Shown one piece after another: positions 43,658 through 53,678 of a stretch of DNA of 64,000 nucleotides (within the stretch, counting starts at the first letter, position 1; every line of letters starts with the position of its first letter). The notes beneath the pieces were generated by a model, which made no database searches, was not told the DNA's origin, and saw nothing but the letters and a program-made list of their open reading frames with translations. The stretch is from Micrasema longulum (lineage: Eukaryota; Arthropoda; Insecta; Trichoptera; Brachycentridae), in the NCBI GenBank assembly GCA_022494885.1, contig JAGVSM010001371.1, positions 241,001-305,000 of the forward strand, written 5' to 3'. The translations under genes and the position numbers were made by a program.

Positions 43658-44653
43658 CTATACGGCGAGTTTTGATAATTTTAGTTTTAGAAAATCCGAT
43701 TCGTTTCTAATATGGATTCGTGGTGAACCGTCGGATTTTCTTACATAAATGTTACAGTTTCTCACCCATATATAATTGAACTTTAAAGAATTACACAACA
43801 ATTTACAGTCTTTAAAAAGTTTCTTGTTAGATGGAATCAGATGGTCGTGAACAAAAATCTTCCTAGGTTCACCGGGTAGGTCAATGTTCGCAGATGAGAA
43901 ATTTTTGTGTTTCCGAATACCAGATAATATATTGTCCTTGAGCTGACGGTTTTTTAATTTTGCAATTATGGTTTTCGGACGTCCGGCCTCTGGTTTAAAA
44001 GATTGCACGCGATGTGCAAACTCGATATCATCAGGCTTCAGAGACACTCCAGCGAGCTTAGCAATCCTCATCATGATATCAGGGGGTGAAACATTGCTCA
44101 ATTCCGGAACTCCGGATATCTCTACATTATTTACTCGAAGCCACTGTTGATGATCACCGAATTGGTTTTCCAGATCGGCAATACGTACCTGGGATTGCAA
44201 AAGTTTACCTTCAAGTTCTGTAATTTTGTTATTAATATCGAAAGCAAATGAATCAAGTGCAGCGCTAACTTCGTCTTTAATTACTTTCTTTATTTTCAAC
44301 ATCAAGGAGTCAATTGATTTCTCGAACATCGATTTCATCAATTCGCCCAATCTTTCCTCAAGAGCCGAAGACACTATTTGTGGGGCCTGTATCGTTGGGG
44401 GCGCTGGATGAGAAGGTTGCGCAGTAGGTGACGTAGAGAGTTGACTTGCAATCACATGAGGGCTCGAGGATCTAGAGCGTGGGTCCTGCAATTTGCATGA
44501 TTCACACTTCCAGTTACCGCGTGAAATTTGGGACATTCTTTTAAAAACAGAAGAGGAAGTACCCAAACATGAATGGTGCGCACTCATATAGCACCTTGAG
44601 CACTTTAAAGTCTTCGTTGGGCTCATGTTTTTCAAACAAATTTTGCAATTCAT
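43658..44653 (-). CDS. LINE ORF1: PHD-finger nucleic-acid-binding protein
   Basis: A 331-codon intact frame. An N-terminal PHD-type C4HC3 finger uses C3, C6, C18, C21, H26, C29, C50 and C53. A Pro/Ser-rich linker follows (about 60-95), then a predicted coiled coil (about 110-170, ITELEGKLLQSQVRIADLEN), then an L1 ORF1-like globular region with WLRVNNVEISGVPEL, RPKTIIAKLKNRQLKDNIL and FVHDHLIPSNKKLFKDCK. ORF1 proteins of this design bind element RNA and act as chaperones. Encoded upstream of ORF2 on the same strand. Confidence 0.88.
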   Translation of the reverse strand: MNCKICLKNMSPTKTLKCSRCYMSAHHSCLGTSSSVFKRMSQISRGNWKCESCKLQDPRSRSSSPHVIASQLSTSPTAQPSHPAPPTIQAPQIVSSALEERLGELMKSMFEKSIDSLMLKIKKVIKDEVSAALDSFAFDINNKITELEGKLLQSQVRIADLENQFGDHQQWLRVNNVEISGVPELSNVSPPDIMMRIAKLAGVSLKPDDIEFAHRVQSFKPEAGRPKTIIAKLKNRQLKDNILSGIRKHKNFSSANIDLPGEPRKIFVHDHLIPSNKKLFKDCKLLCNSLKFNYIWVRNCNIYVRKSDGSPRIHIRNESDFLKLKLSKLAV

Positions 44654-44999
44654 GATGTTAATAAATAATGCGTGATTAGTAGTCGACGCCTGGCAAAATT
44701 ACTGTCCGCAATTTTACTAGCGTGACGAGCCAAAGTGACAACCAATAGCAGTGCACAGTGGGCCGAACAGATCTTGAAACAATAACTTTATATTAAATAA
44801 TCTACTTTCTTTAAGTGATTTCTAATAATTTAAAGCATTAATTTGTATTTTCAGTATATTAATACATTGGTTCTTTCATTATTAGACTTAAATTTCTTAA
44901 AAATTAATGGACATGATTATAAACTGGAAACGAAAATTGAAATGTCATTTCTCCAAATTCTGGATTTGCATCCGTCTGCCTCTGAGGTACAAATATTTA

Positions 45000-45290
45000 A
45001 TAGTCAACTCTAAAAATATTCAAGAGGATCTTGATCGTCTAATTGACTACTGTAATAAAAATCAATAGTCCATTAATACCTCAAAAGGTTAATTAATGAC
45101 ATTTAGTGAAAGCAAAAATTTCATTTCCCAAATTATACCATAAAAAAAACATAACACGGTGCAGCCAGATAAGAGACTCAAGACTTATGTTTGATAGTAG
45201 ATTGCTGTTTGGGTTTCACATACATTCTATTGTTGAAAAAGCTTACCAAATGCTGAGCTTCCATGTCAGTAAATATGTTTATTATTATGC
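45000..45290 (+). mobile_element. LINE RT fragment
   Basis: Reads QEDLDRLIDYCNKNQ.SINT, then (with one shift) RDSRLMFDSRLLFGFHIHSI and EKAYQMLSFHV, matching the LINE palm-thumb region (DLGV.FD..L.F..HI...A..MLGF). Truncated at both ends. Confidence 0.65.
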
Positions 45291-45354
45291 TTTGCACTAA
45301 ATAAAAATATCATAAAAATTAATGTAAAAAATATTAAGTTTTTAAAATCAAGCG

Positions 45355-45610
45355 GCGTGTTCCAGTTTTCTGCATCGACTATTTCTCCACGTCTTGTCGA
45401 TCAACTGTGCAGTTGCGTTCTAATTACACCAAGTTTTAAAACTTCTCATGGCAGCATCTAGCCGCTCGGTTTCAAAATTGACAATAATGTCAGAATTTAA
45501 TTTAATTTTACTTATTTCTCTATCATATACGATGTACCGATTGAAATCGTGGCCCCGGATGTCAATAGCACGCACAACTCTATCGCAAAATCAACATTTG
45601 TAACCGATCT
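45355..45610 (-). other. unidentified coding-like stretch
   Basis: On the - strand a frame of about 48 codons reads DRVVRAIDIRGHDFNRYIVY then DREISKIKLNSDIIVNFE and ends RSFKTWCN before a stop. It is less AT-rich than its surroundings and looks like real protein sequence, but I do not recognise it; it may be a retroelement or gene fragment. Confidence 0.3.
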
Positions 45611-45644
45611 CATTTTTCTAAATTTTCAACTTGGGGGTTGTTCA

Positions 45645-45790
45645 AGATTGTGGTCCCGTGGCTAGTGTTGCAGACTCACGGATCAGAGGTCTAAGGTTCA
45701 AACCCCACTCTATAATAGTGCGTTATTTACAACTCGTTGAAAATAGTCACCAAAACTGAAATATTTTGGTATATAATAAGAACGCCAATA
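45645..45790 (+). mobile_element. SINE-B copy
   Basis: tRNA-like head GTGGTCCCGTGGCTAGTGTT ... GTCTAAGGTTCAAACCCCAC (B box), then ATAGTGCGTTATTTACAACT and AAGAACGCCAATATTT. The best preserved head of this family in the window. Confidence 0.65.
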
Positions 45791-46494
45791 TTTATTTTTT
45801 GTGCAAAAAAATTCACTTTAGTTTATTTTTTCTTAAAACAAACACATTATTTCTATTTATTTTTCACTATTAGATTTATAATATCCAATTACTATAGCAT
45901 ATTCAATTTTTATAGCACCCATCTTACATACATAAAAAAATGCAGTTTCTTAACTTCTTTTTTATTTTTTATTTTGTTACTGGGTATAAATCATTATTTA
46001 TAATTAAAAACTAACATGCACTTTAAAAAAATGTAAGTTGTATTCTTATATTTTATATGCATTTCGTTCAAAAATTGTTTTTTTTTCTAATTAAAACATA
46101 AATAATATGCGTACTTACAAAAAGTATCCCGATTTGCGTCAAACGATATGAATTGGGTATAAAAATTAGAGATGTGTAACTTTTAAAAACACATTTCCGC
46201 GGATATCTCCGTAAAGTTTAAAACAGATGATCATGAAAAACGAAGACATTTTATTTTATTACTACATAAATATAAAAAAAAATACAACAATTAAAAATAT
46301 GAGAAAAGCGTAGGTATGGAAAATTTTCACTTTGTTGTACATCAGTTAATACTTAAATTCCGACATTTAAATTATGTTTGTGTATGTTATCTATTTATTT
46401 ATTGATACCATATTTGAAGAATATTACAAATGCAACCAAGCTGGCTTAGCCCACCTGCCAACAATAGTTTATGGAGTTAAAATTAGCGTGAATA
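45791..46494. other. gene-free AT-rich stretch
   Basis: Nothing recognised; the open frame at 45737-46003 is low-complexity and hydrophobic. Confidence 0.35.
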
Positions 46495-46605
46495 CAAGTA
46501 GTTATGCAGAAAGCAGCCAGCCACAGAAAAGTGAAACTGAGGTAATTGCACTTTTGTGAAAAGAGTGAATAATCAAATCTACACAATTTTTTGAATGGTT
46601 TTTAC
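46495..46605. mobile_element. MITE-M1 end fragment
   Basis: GTAGTTATGCAGAAAGCAGC then CAGCCACAGAAAAGTGAA and AATAATCAAATCTACACAA repeat the right end of MITE-M1 in reverse. Confidence 0.6.
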
Positions 46606-46629
46606 TTTTATAAATTATGAATATTAACA

Positions 46630-47500
46630 TACTACAACAGAGATGAATACAATTTTAGAGAAGGTATTATAGAAGTCTAGGCATCTACAGGGCTTATGAC
46701 TTGTAATTGGCTGGTTTGAGTGGCCACTTTACACACTGTGTAAAATTCACCATTCTGTCCTTATTGGAAAATCCATATTCCTTCAATTCTTTTTTTGTGA
46801 AATTTGTGAAGTGAAAGAGCAGAAACCTTTGTTCATGCGGGTGAGATTCGTGTAATTGAATTATTGCACCTACATACTAGGCAACGACTGAAAATCTGTT
46901 TTTTTCAATTTCTATACTTCTTCATGGATCAGGTGGATTTATCAACAGTATTTAAAAAAATTTCTGCTCTTTAACTTCCTAAACATGAACAGATGCAAGA
47001 ATTAAGGGAATATAGATGTTCAAATATGGGCAGAATGGTGAATGTTACATAGTGTGCCAAGTGGCCACTTAAACCAGCCAATGACTGATCATAAGCCCTG
47101 TAGATGCCTAGACTTCTATATTCTATTTTCGATACCTGACACCCTCTTTCCAATATAACACCCACACACCCACCCTCTCACTCACTTACACTCACACAAA
47201 CACACTAGTATGTATTGTACGTGTATTTAATGTATTCCTGTGGATATCTGTCATTGGTTTTATTCTCTGTATATGTTATTTGTTATATTTTTATTACATG
47301 TATTACTGTTGATATCCCCAATAAATAAAATAAAATAAAAAAAATTAATCTAATTAAATTAAATTAAAATTAAAAAATTAATAAATTAATTAATTAATAA
47401 AAAAATTATCTTCTCTAAAATGTTCTTCATCTCTGTCGTAGTATGTTTATATTAACAGCTCCCTAGGGAATTGAATCCAGTTCTCGTCTACAAAAATTTG
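46630..47500. repeat. FBk foldback pair interrupted by LINE L-K fragment
   Basis: The left arm runs 46630-46955 (ACTACAACAGAGATGAATAC, GGCTGGTTTGAGTGGCCACT, TACTAGGCAACGACTG) and the inverted right arm from about 46965 to 47120 (AGTGGCCACTTAAACCAGCC). It resumes at about 47405-47500 (ATGTTCTTCATCTCTGTCGT, CTCCCTAGGGAA) after the LINE insertion. Confidence 0.75.
47121..47345 (+). mobile_element. 5'-truncated copy of LINE L-K
   Basis: About 215 bp of the L-K 3' UTR (ATTTTCGATACCTGACACCC ... GATATCCCCAATAAATAAAA) match the reverse complement of 40030-40250 with only a handful of differences. Inserted in the right arm of an FBk foldback. The near identity indicates recent activity. Confidence 0.88.
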
Positions 47501-47508
47501 TTGATGCG

Positions 47509-47960
47509 ATGCGTGAACAACGCATCGCATCAAATGTTCACGAGCCACCAGCTTCATACAAAATAGAATCATTTCTCGTTAAAAAAAGATATAGAAAACT
47601 GACCCTTGAATATCCTATGGCGATTACGATGATCATTAATTCGGTGAGCACTTCACTTGGGCGATTTCTATCATTAGGTGAGCACCAGCCCGCGTGATGG
47701 ATCGCCAAGAAGAAGTTCGACTTGAAGAAGCACAAGTTGGAGTGAACCAAAAACTCTCCGATTTTGTAAAGTTTTGGGATAGTACCAGGCAGCGATGCCG
47801 GACCTTCAAAAAGAGGTCCGAATTGAAAAAAACACAAGTTGAAGCAAACGAACTGTCTGCCCCGTTTTTAAAACAGTTTCAACACACCGGATGTTCGTCG
47901 GCCGCGATCGTGCTTCCACTATCGACCGACCGGAAAGCGATCCCGCCATTTCTGGGCTAA
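47509..47960 (+). other. unidentified coding-like region
   Basis: Two overlapping frames, 47509-47697 (EPPASYKIESFLVKKRYRKL, TLEYPMAITMIINSV) and 47694-47960 (EEVRLEEAQVGVNQKLSDFV, RCRTFKKRSELKKTQVEANE), meet at ATGATGG. Base composition is closer to coding than the flanks and the charged second frame suggests a helix. I do not recognise either. It could be a degenerate host exon, retrocopy or transposon ORF piece. Confidence 0.3.
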
Positions 47961-48111
47961 GGATTTAACTACACATTTAATTCAAAATTAAATTAAACGT
48001 GTAGTAAATAAATTAATTCAATTTATTTTTCTTGAGAGGCACAATCGTCATGTAAACTGAACTGCTGGCCACAACACTATATATTAATATATTATATTAA
48101 AATCAAATAAA

Positions 48112-48680
48112 TGTGTCGGTTAACATCAAAAATGGATATATCCAGACTAAGCATTTTTTCACAAAGAAAACTTTTCTGAAACCGATTATTGCCATTCGAC
48201 TAAATTGTTATTTAGACTATATGTAGGTCTGACGTAGGTAATAAACGTATTCTACGTTATTTGATTTGATTGATTAGGCTTAGTTTCCGTGTAAAACTTA
48301 TATTTAATTTGGATGTAACTCATTTTGATATACCGGAATGGATTTAACTAGTTTTGATAAAATTAATTCGTGGATTTAACCAGTTTTGATCTAATCTGTC
48401 ATTGAATATCTGTGTCAGGGTTGTCACTTTTACGAAGTAAAAAAAAATAAAATCTAATCGTTTTGAGTGTTATTGTGTTATTTGAGTGTTATTGAGTGGA
48501 TGTTGCCAATTTTTATATAAAATCAAACTTCTGACAACAATTATTATGGTATAATATTGGATTTTCCCATTTTTGAAATAAGTATTCTTTGTAAAACCAA
48601 ACTTTTAATCGTGTTTCCACAAAAAAAATTATTTTACCAATTTTGGATTTAACCAATTTTGATATCCACCGACACAAATG
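48112..48680. mobile_element. MITE-M2 with subterminal repeats
   Basis: Imperfect ~33-bp inverted termini: TGTGTCGGTTAACATCAAAA on the left and TTTTGATATCCACCGACACA on the right. Inside are repeated GGATTTAACCAGTTTTGAT-like units (about 48340, 48372, 48640). This fits a non-autonomous DNA transposon; the superfamily is unknown. Confidence 0.5.
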
Positions 48681-49400
48681 TAAAACGAACTTCCTCCCCA
48701 AACACATTAATCACTCTTTTAGAGAGTATTAATTATGTATGTACAAATCATTTAAAATCTTTTACTCATTTTGTCAAAACAAAATTTTAGTATATATATT
48801 TTTTAATTAAATCTTTTCCTTAGTGACAATCAAGGTTTTCTTTAGAGAATGTATTAGCTTTTTAATACTTTAAGCACCGGCCAAATACACATAGAATTTA
48901 CCCTGTGCCCGTCCCATTTTCGTAAAATTTCATGTTTTGTTAGGGGTTTCTTAAAGTGTCATAATTATGAAAATACTACATTAAATCAATTGAATCTAAT
49001 AATAATGCTCCGGGATACAAAGTGTTAAGACATATGCATTGTTTTAAAGATTAAAGGGTGAAAACAAAACCAAAAACTTTTAAAGAAATAATCATGATTT
49101 TCAGACATGTTTCATTACTTTTTAGGCTCTCCTGGAAATTCTGTTTCTTGAGTTGAGACTCTATTTTATCAGATGTTCGATATGTTCGGTTGCATTCGTT
49201 CATAGTAATTTCCTAGTTGTCTGTTTCAAACGTAGCAAAGATTTATGTCCACAAAGCAAGAATCATGATAAATTATCGCGTCGTTAGAATATGTCATAAC
49301 AAAATGTCAACAATCATAAATAATTTTCTCTCGTGTACAACAACAAATGGAAAATAATTTTACAACTAGATTAACGGAGGTGCTTTTAAAATGCAGGTTG
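48681..49400. other. gene-free stretch upstream of gene D
   Basis: AT-rich; nothing recognised before the gene D promoter. Confidence 0.35.
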
Positions 49401-49403
49401 CTA

Positions 49404-49411
49404 CTATAAAA
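49404..49411 (+). promoter_or_regulatory. TATA box of gene D
   Basis: CTATAAAATAC lies about 80 bp before the ATG, with a plausible start about 30 bp downstream near AGATCATTTTG. The spacing resembles that of gene A. Confidence 0.45.
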
Positions 49412-49485
49412 TACAAATGAGATGACAAACAGATCATTTTGTTTGAATATTCCTTCCGTTTAACATCAAAAATAATTTGTCTGAA

Positions 49486-49542
49486 ATGTTTTGGGATTGC
49501 AGTTTTGTCGTAGCTATATCTTTATTATTTAAAGTATCAGAG
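49486..49542 (+). CDS. gene D exon 1: signal peptide
   Basis: The 57-nt exon encodes MFWDCSFVVAISLLFKVSE and ends at GAG|GTAAGT in phase 0, as in genes A and C. Joined to exon 2 it continues VYCYEQNG. The hydrophobic core is weaker than in A and C but usable. The intron is 1070 bp. Confidence 0.75.
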
Positions 49543-49619
49543 GTAAGTTAAATTAATTATAAATAAAAAGTAAAAGTGTACATTTTGTTTGTGAAATATA
49601 AAAGAACTCTGGTCATGTG

Positions 49620-49745
49620 TTTTTGACTCGACGGCTATTCTTACGTGAGTAAACATCCTGAAATGGTAAACCGAATATGTTTGGAGTTTGCATACGATGT
49701 CGGTTCTGGGTTCAGTTTCCGGCAAAGTCAACCTTCAATATTAAT
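49620..49745 (+). mobile_element. SINE-A-like decayed head in gene D intron
   Basis: TTTGCATACGATGTCGGTTC then TGGGTTCAGTTTCCGGC resembles the SINE-A anticodon arm and B box (TTTGCCTACGATGCGAGAGG). Confidence 0.4.
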
Positions 49746-50612
49746 TTAAGAGGTGGTTTTTTTCTTAAATAAGATGATATAAATAGAAATATAATTTAAA
49801 GTAGGTGTAAATATTAGTTTTATATACTAATTGTAATATAAGCTAACTTAAGAAATTATTGTTTTCTTTTTTAATTTAAAAAATTTAATATGTACGTAAA
49901 TGTTAAAACTGCTTAAAACCCGGAGAGGGCGGTGAAACAAATAAAATAAAATCTTCAAGTAATCGAGAAATCTTCAAGTAATCGAGGGGTCTATGATAAA
50001 TATTAATATCTTCATATTAAACTTTAATTGCTCAACTCTCAACTAGAATATGCCTTAAAAATATAAAATAGCCGTTACTTAAATATCAATTAAAAATAAA
50101 AATTGAAATAAAAAGAAAAATTGTATTAGAAATATATAAACATACCACTTTTTTCAATTTAAATTAATATGGTTTTGTAATGAAACACTGTAATGAAAAA
50201 AAAAATTGCACTACTTATTTTTTTTAATTTTTAATCCTTATATAATGGTCACTCTTCTATTATTAAAAATCCAATCAATTCAATCAATTACATTTTTTTG
50301 ATTTAAAATCATTCACTTTTGCATGTGTACTACACAGCACCGTAACGGTAAGAGAAAGGTTAACTGCATATGTATGAATTGTCGTGAACGTAAAATAATC
50401 GTTGTACGAAAACGTTTATCTTTGTTATAAATAAAACAATGAAACTGACATTAATTTCTAATACCTTACATTTTTGCGTTAATTAATTTGACTGTCAATT
50501 AATTAGTTAAACATATTAAAAGAGTCAAATTTTATCTGACTTTTTTTTTCTAATTTTAAATCAGTCATCGCTTGTTTAGAGCATCTAAATATCATACGTT
50601 TTTTGTTCCTAG
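49746..50612. other. rest of gene D intron
   Basis: AT-rich; no repeat recognised. The acceptor is preceded by TTTTTTGTTCCTAG. Confidence 0.4.
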
Positions 50613-51491
50613 GTTTACTGCTACGAACAAAATGGTCTGTTATATCCAAGACAACTTCAAATTTATGATGAAAGTTCCGAGTCTATTGAAATAGATCGAA
50701 AGTCATCTAATAATGATACTTCTGAAAAAAGTGATTGCACCAAATCAGGACAGGTTTGCTCTGATTGCCATTTAGTTTCATTTTGCATCCAGCTCAGTAA
50801 AGACAAGTGGCTGAAAACTCCACTTTACAACTGTTCTTCTGAAGAAACATGCTTATCCACAACGGGAAGTTGTACTTCCAAACCTAACTCTGAATGTGAA
50901 GAAAAATCTGGCTACGAATTCAAATGCAATCAATTAGGGTTATTTCCTCACGGCTTCAGCTGCACAAAATACCACATGTGTGTGCCGAAAGACAACGCTA
51001 ATCCTTCTGAAGGCGTACGAACAGATCCAATTATTCTTACCTGCGACGAAGGATTTGCTTATAATCCAAGAACAGCAAAATGCAGCACTGTTTTAAACAA
51101 CGGCACTTCTTGTGATCCACCTGTGCCCGTTTGCAGTAAAGCTGGAGAAATGGGAGCTCTCACAAACGACCAAAGTTTTTATTACATCTGTTCGTTTTCA
51201 AGTGAAACTAATCCAAGTCTTTTGATCCCAAATATATATGCGTGTGCTAATGACGAAGTCTTTGACGCAGTTGTCAAAGCTTGCATATCTCCAAAACAGA
51301 ACTACGGATTGAACAAAGATGGCAAATGTAGTCAAGCTGGCAATTTCTTCTTTAAAGACGATTGTTTTTCATTTAATTTTTGTGTCGCTGAGAATGCAAC
51401 GCCGTTTAGGAGAATGTGTGCATATAAAATGCGTTTCGACCCAAAGTCGCAAAGTTGTGTCGATTTTAAGTGCACAGATCTAAATAAATAA
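50613..51491 (+). CDS. gene D exon 2: secreted CBM14-type chitin-binding protein
   Basis: From the acceptor TTCCTAG|GTT the frame is open to TAA at 51489-51491; with exon 1 the protein is 311 aa. After a Ser/Asp-rich N-terminal stretch it repeats the cluster design: SGQVCSDCHLVSFCIQ and SSEETCLSTTGSC (block 1); CNQLGLFPHGFSCTKYHMC (canonical C-x11-C-x5-C, with FPHG in place of FPDP); a block around QSFYYIC; and DGKCSQAGNFFFKDDC ... RFDPKSQSCVDFKC. It is the most divergent paralogue: the usual Tyr in YYD is replaced (FAYNP, MRFDP). Secreted; chitin binding inferred. Confidence 0.85.
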   Translation, partial: VYCYEQNGLLYPRQLQIYDESSESIEIDRKSSNNDTSEKSDCTKSGQVCSDCHLVSFCIQLSKDKWLKTPLYNCSSEETCLSTTGSCTSKPNSECEEKSGYEFKCNQLGLFPHGFSCTKYHMCVPKDNANPSEGVRTDPIILTCDEGFAYNPRTAKCSTVLNNGTSCDPPVPVCSKAGEMGALTNDQSFYYICSFSSETNPSLLIPNIYACANDEVFDAVVKACISPKQNYGLNKDGKCSQAGNFFFKDDCFSFNFCVAENATPFRRMCAYKMRFDPKSQSCVDFKCTDLNK

Positions 51492-51525
51492 AATGAATAA
51501 TATTCTGATGTTGATTGTTTAAATG

Positions 51526-51531
51526 AATAAA
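51526..51531 (+). terminator. poly(A) signal of gene D
   Basis: AATAAA lies 35 nt after the stop codon, a usual distance for a short insect 3' UTR. Confidence 0.6.
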
Positions 51532-51639
51532 GTTTATATTTTATTCATTGATTTTTTTTATTCTTAATAGCCAGCGGCTATTAGAAAATAAGTTCCTGCC
51601 CTATTTATGTGATATTTTTACTTTTTATTTGGGTCCAAT

Positions 51640-52095
51640 TTATCTTTTATTTTATTTTATTTATTTATTTAATCCAATATAAATACAAATACATAGTTAG
51701 CAAAAATGTTAATACAGTAGGTACGGTACATTCAATATATTTTTAATTTTATTTATGGATGTAGCCACCTCACTGGCCATCGCTCAAAGGATTTTCAAGA
51801 AAGTAAAATTATGTTCTTATATTTGAAACAAATTCCTCAGCTTCCTGTCTAGTCTTTTTAGCAATCCATTTATGGACTCTAGCTTTGAAAATATTGTTTT
51901 TCATTTTTTTCACCAATATGTCCTTGCTTAAAAAGTTTTACAGCTCCTAAGGCCCCTAGGCCAGAAAAGTAAAATGCCTTTGTCCGTAATTTGTTTTTTT
52001 CTTTGGGGGCAGAAGTATTGTCTTTTGTCTTTGCCTAGTGTCGTAAATTTGTTGTCCGTCATTATGTCTGTCAGGATTTTGATGGAAATGTCTTA
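51640..52095 (-). mobile_element. LINE 3' fragment
   Basis: The - strand tail is AAATAAATAAATAAAATAAA; upstream coding reads MKNNIFKARVHKWIAKKTRQ then EAEEFVSNIRT and stops, a LINE C-terminal helix. Decayed. Confidence 0.55.
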
Positions 52096-52440
52096 AAATT
52101 GTCGTTATGTATATTTGTCTTATGTCTGGTACTGGAAATTCTGTAAAAATTTCTAATTTAAATTCTGTAAAAACTTATCTTTCGTTGTATTTATTTTCAA
52201 TGCGATTTCAAGAAATAATTTTAAGAAGTGAGTACCTATACCAAAACAATAATAATAGACTTGTGAAGCACGGAGCCTTAATCAAAACCAAGAAAGAAAA
52301 ACTGCAGTCATTATTCGGGAAATTACAGATTTGACTCCAATAAGATCAGGGGTAGCAACGCATTAAAAAAGGTCAAAAGTCGTTGAGGTGAATCTAAACG
52401 AAAATATGAAACTAATTATTTATCGATATTATAAATTTCA
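52096..52440. other. gene-free stretch
   Basis: A 75-codon frame at 52107-52334 has no domain. Confidence 0.35.
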
Positions 52441-52444
52441 ATTT

Positions 52445-53005
52445 CGATTTTTGAATGTCTCACAGTGTGTAAAGTGCCCCTTTGAACCAGCCAATAAAAG
52501 GTTATAAGCCCTGTAAATGCCTAGACTTCCATTTTTCTTATTTCATGTATTCTCCATCCCTGTTGTAATTTTTTAATCTAAATGAATCCCGAGGGGGTGA
52601 AATCCAGTCTTTTGTCTACGAACATTAGAACAAACTCAAATATTGTAATGAAACCAAGTGGTCCAAGAAGAAGTTAAAAAATCGAAACATTGTTTTTAAG
52701 CGTGGCCTAGTATGTGAAATAATTCAGTCAGACGAATCTCTTCACAACATCTGTTGATGGGAATATGGAAGTCTAGGCATTTACAGAGCTTATGATCTGT
52801 CGTTGGCTGGTTTAATCAACAAATAGAAGAATTGAAGAAATATGGATGTTCAAATAAAGGCAAAATGGCGAATGTTACACAGTGTGTAAAGTGGCCACTT
52901 AAACCAGCCAATGACAGGTCATAAGCCTTGTTAATGCCTAGACTTCCATATTCCCTTATTTAAGGTATTATCCATCCCTGTTGTAATTTGTTAAGTTATG
53001 TTATT
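52445..53005. repeat. FBk complex: forward, partial reverse, forward
   Basis: Forward monomer segments run head-to-tail through 52445-52745 (GCCCCTTTGAACCAGCCAAT, then GGGTGAAATCCAGTCTTTTG). A short reversed piece follows at 52755-52815 (TGATCTGTCGTTGGCTGGTT), then another forward arm at 52820-53005. Confidence 0.7.
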
Positions 53006-53678
53006 TGTTATAATTAAAATAATGTAAACTTTCCGGAAACCAAGTTTTGTAAAACTTTCGTTGGAAATAAACGTAAAAATTGCATTTTTCAATAAAAAAT
53101 TATAAAAGCGGCATTTAGTTTCATATTTTCGTTTAAAATCACCTTCATGAGTTGTATTGAGATGTGTTTACCTTTTTTGTTGATTAATCATTTTATTATT
53201 TGTCTATTTTCTAATAAATCGCTAACCTGCTAGTAATAACAATATGTACGTAAACAAAAATAATAACACTTTTTTAAAATTTTAAATAAACAGTTTATTT
53301 ACATTCATTAAAAACTCAATAAATTACTCTTATGCATCATAATTTAAGAAATCAAATAAATGCAAGAATATAAAGGTTTTATGTATTTAACTAGTATAGA
53401 CATGTTTAATAATAAGTGATATATTTTCTTAATACATTTTACATCGAAAGCATTTCTTAAGATTATAAAAATATGAGATACCATATGAGATATTTAATTT
53501 TTAAAGTCCTTAGTGTAAACTTTGCTAAAATTAGAATGTATAATTATTTCAATATTTTTTAAACGAAAAACTAAAATAATCGCCAAACTTAAATAAAAAA
53601 ACAAAAATTGTGGAAGTTAGCTCCTACCTATGAATATTTTATTTTTTATTAGAAAACACGTTTAAACTTAATAATATC
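53006..53678. other. gene-free, strongly AT-rich stretch
   Basis: No recognisable feature. Confidence 0.4.

Larger units (their letters stand above)
40009..44776 (-). mobile_element. full-length two-ORF LINE (family L-K)
   Basis: This 4768-bp non-LTR retrotransposon is flanked by the 8-bp duplication AAACAATA (40001-40008 and 44777-44784). It has a ~120-bp 5' UTR, ORF1 (43658-44653), a 387-bp spacer, ORF2 (40313-43270) and a 3' UTR with a TG/CA-rich tract, ending ATAAATAAAATAAATAAAAT. Both frames are open throughout, so it may be competent to move. PHD-type ORF1 plus APE-type ORF2 points to the CR1/jockey group; the clade is not fixed. Confidence 0.9.
39962..44987. mobile_element. TA-flanked inverted-repeat element (~258 bp) split by a LINE
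   Basis: Perfect 26-bp terminal inverted repeats lie at 39962-39987 (CCTCAGAGGCAGACGGATGC and onward) and 44962-44987. Each is bordered by TA (39960-39961; 44988-44989). Without the 4768-bp LINE and its duplicated 8 bp the element is about 250 bp with no coding capacity, a Tc1/mariner-style MITE by its TA target. Inverted identity continues 8 bp beyond the TA on each side (AATATTTG / CAAATATT). Confidence 0.7.

Noticed and set aside
43251..43658. Third ORF between LINE ORF1 and ORF2
   Set aside because: Low-complexity His/Phe/Leu-rich frame from an AT- and GT-rich spacer; no domain.
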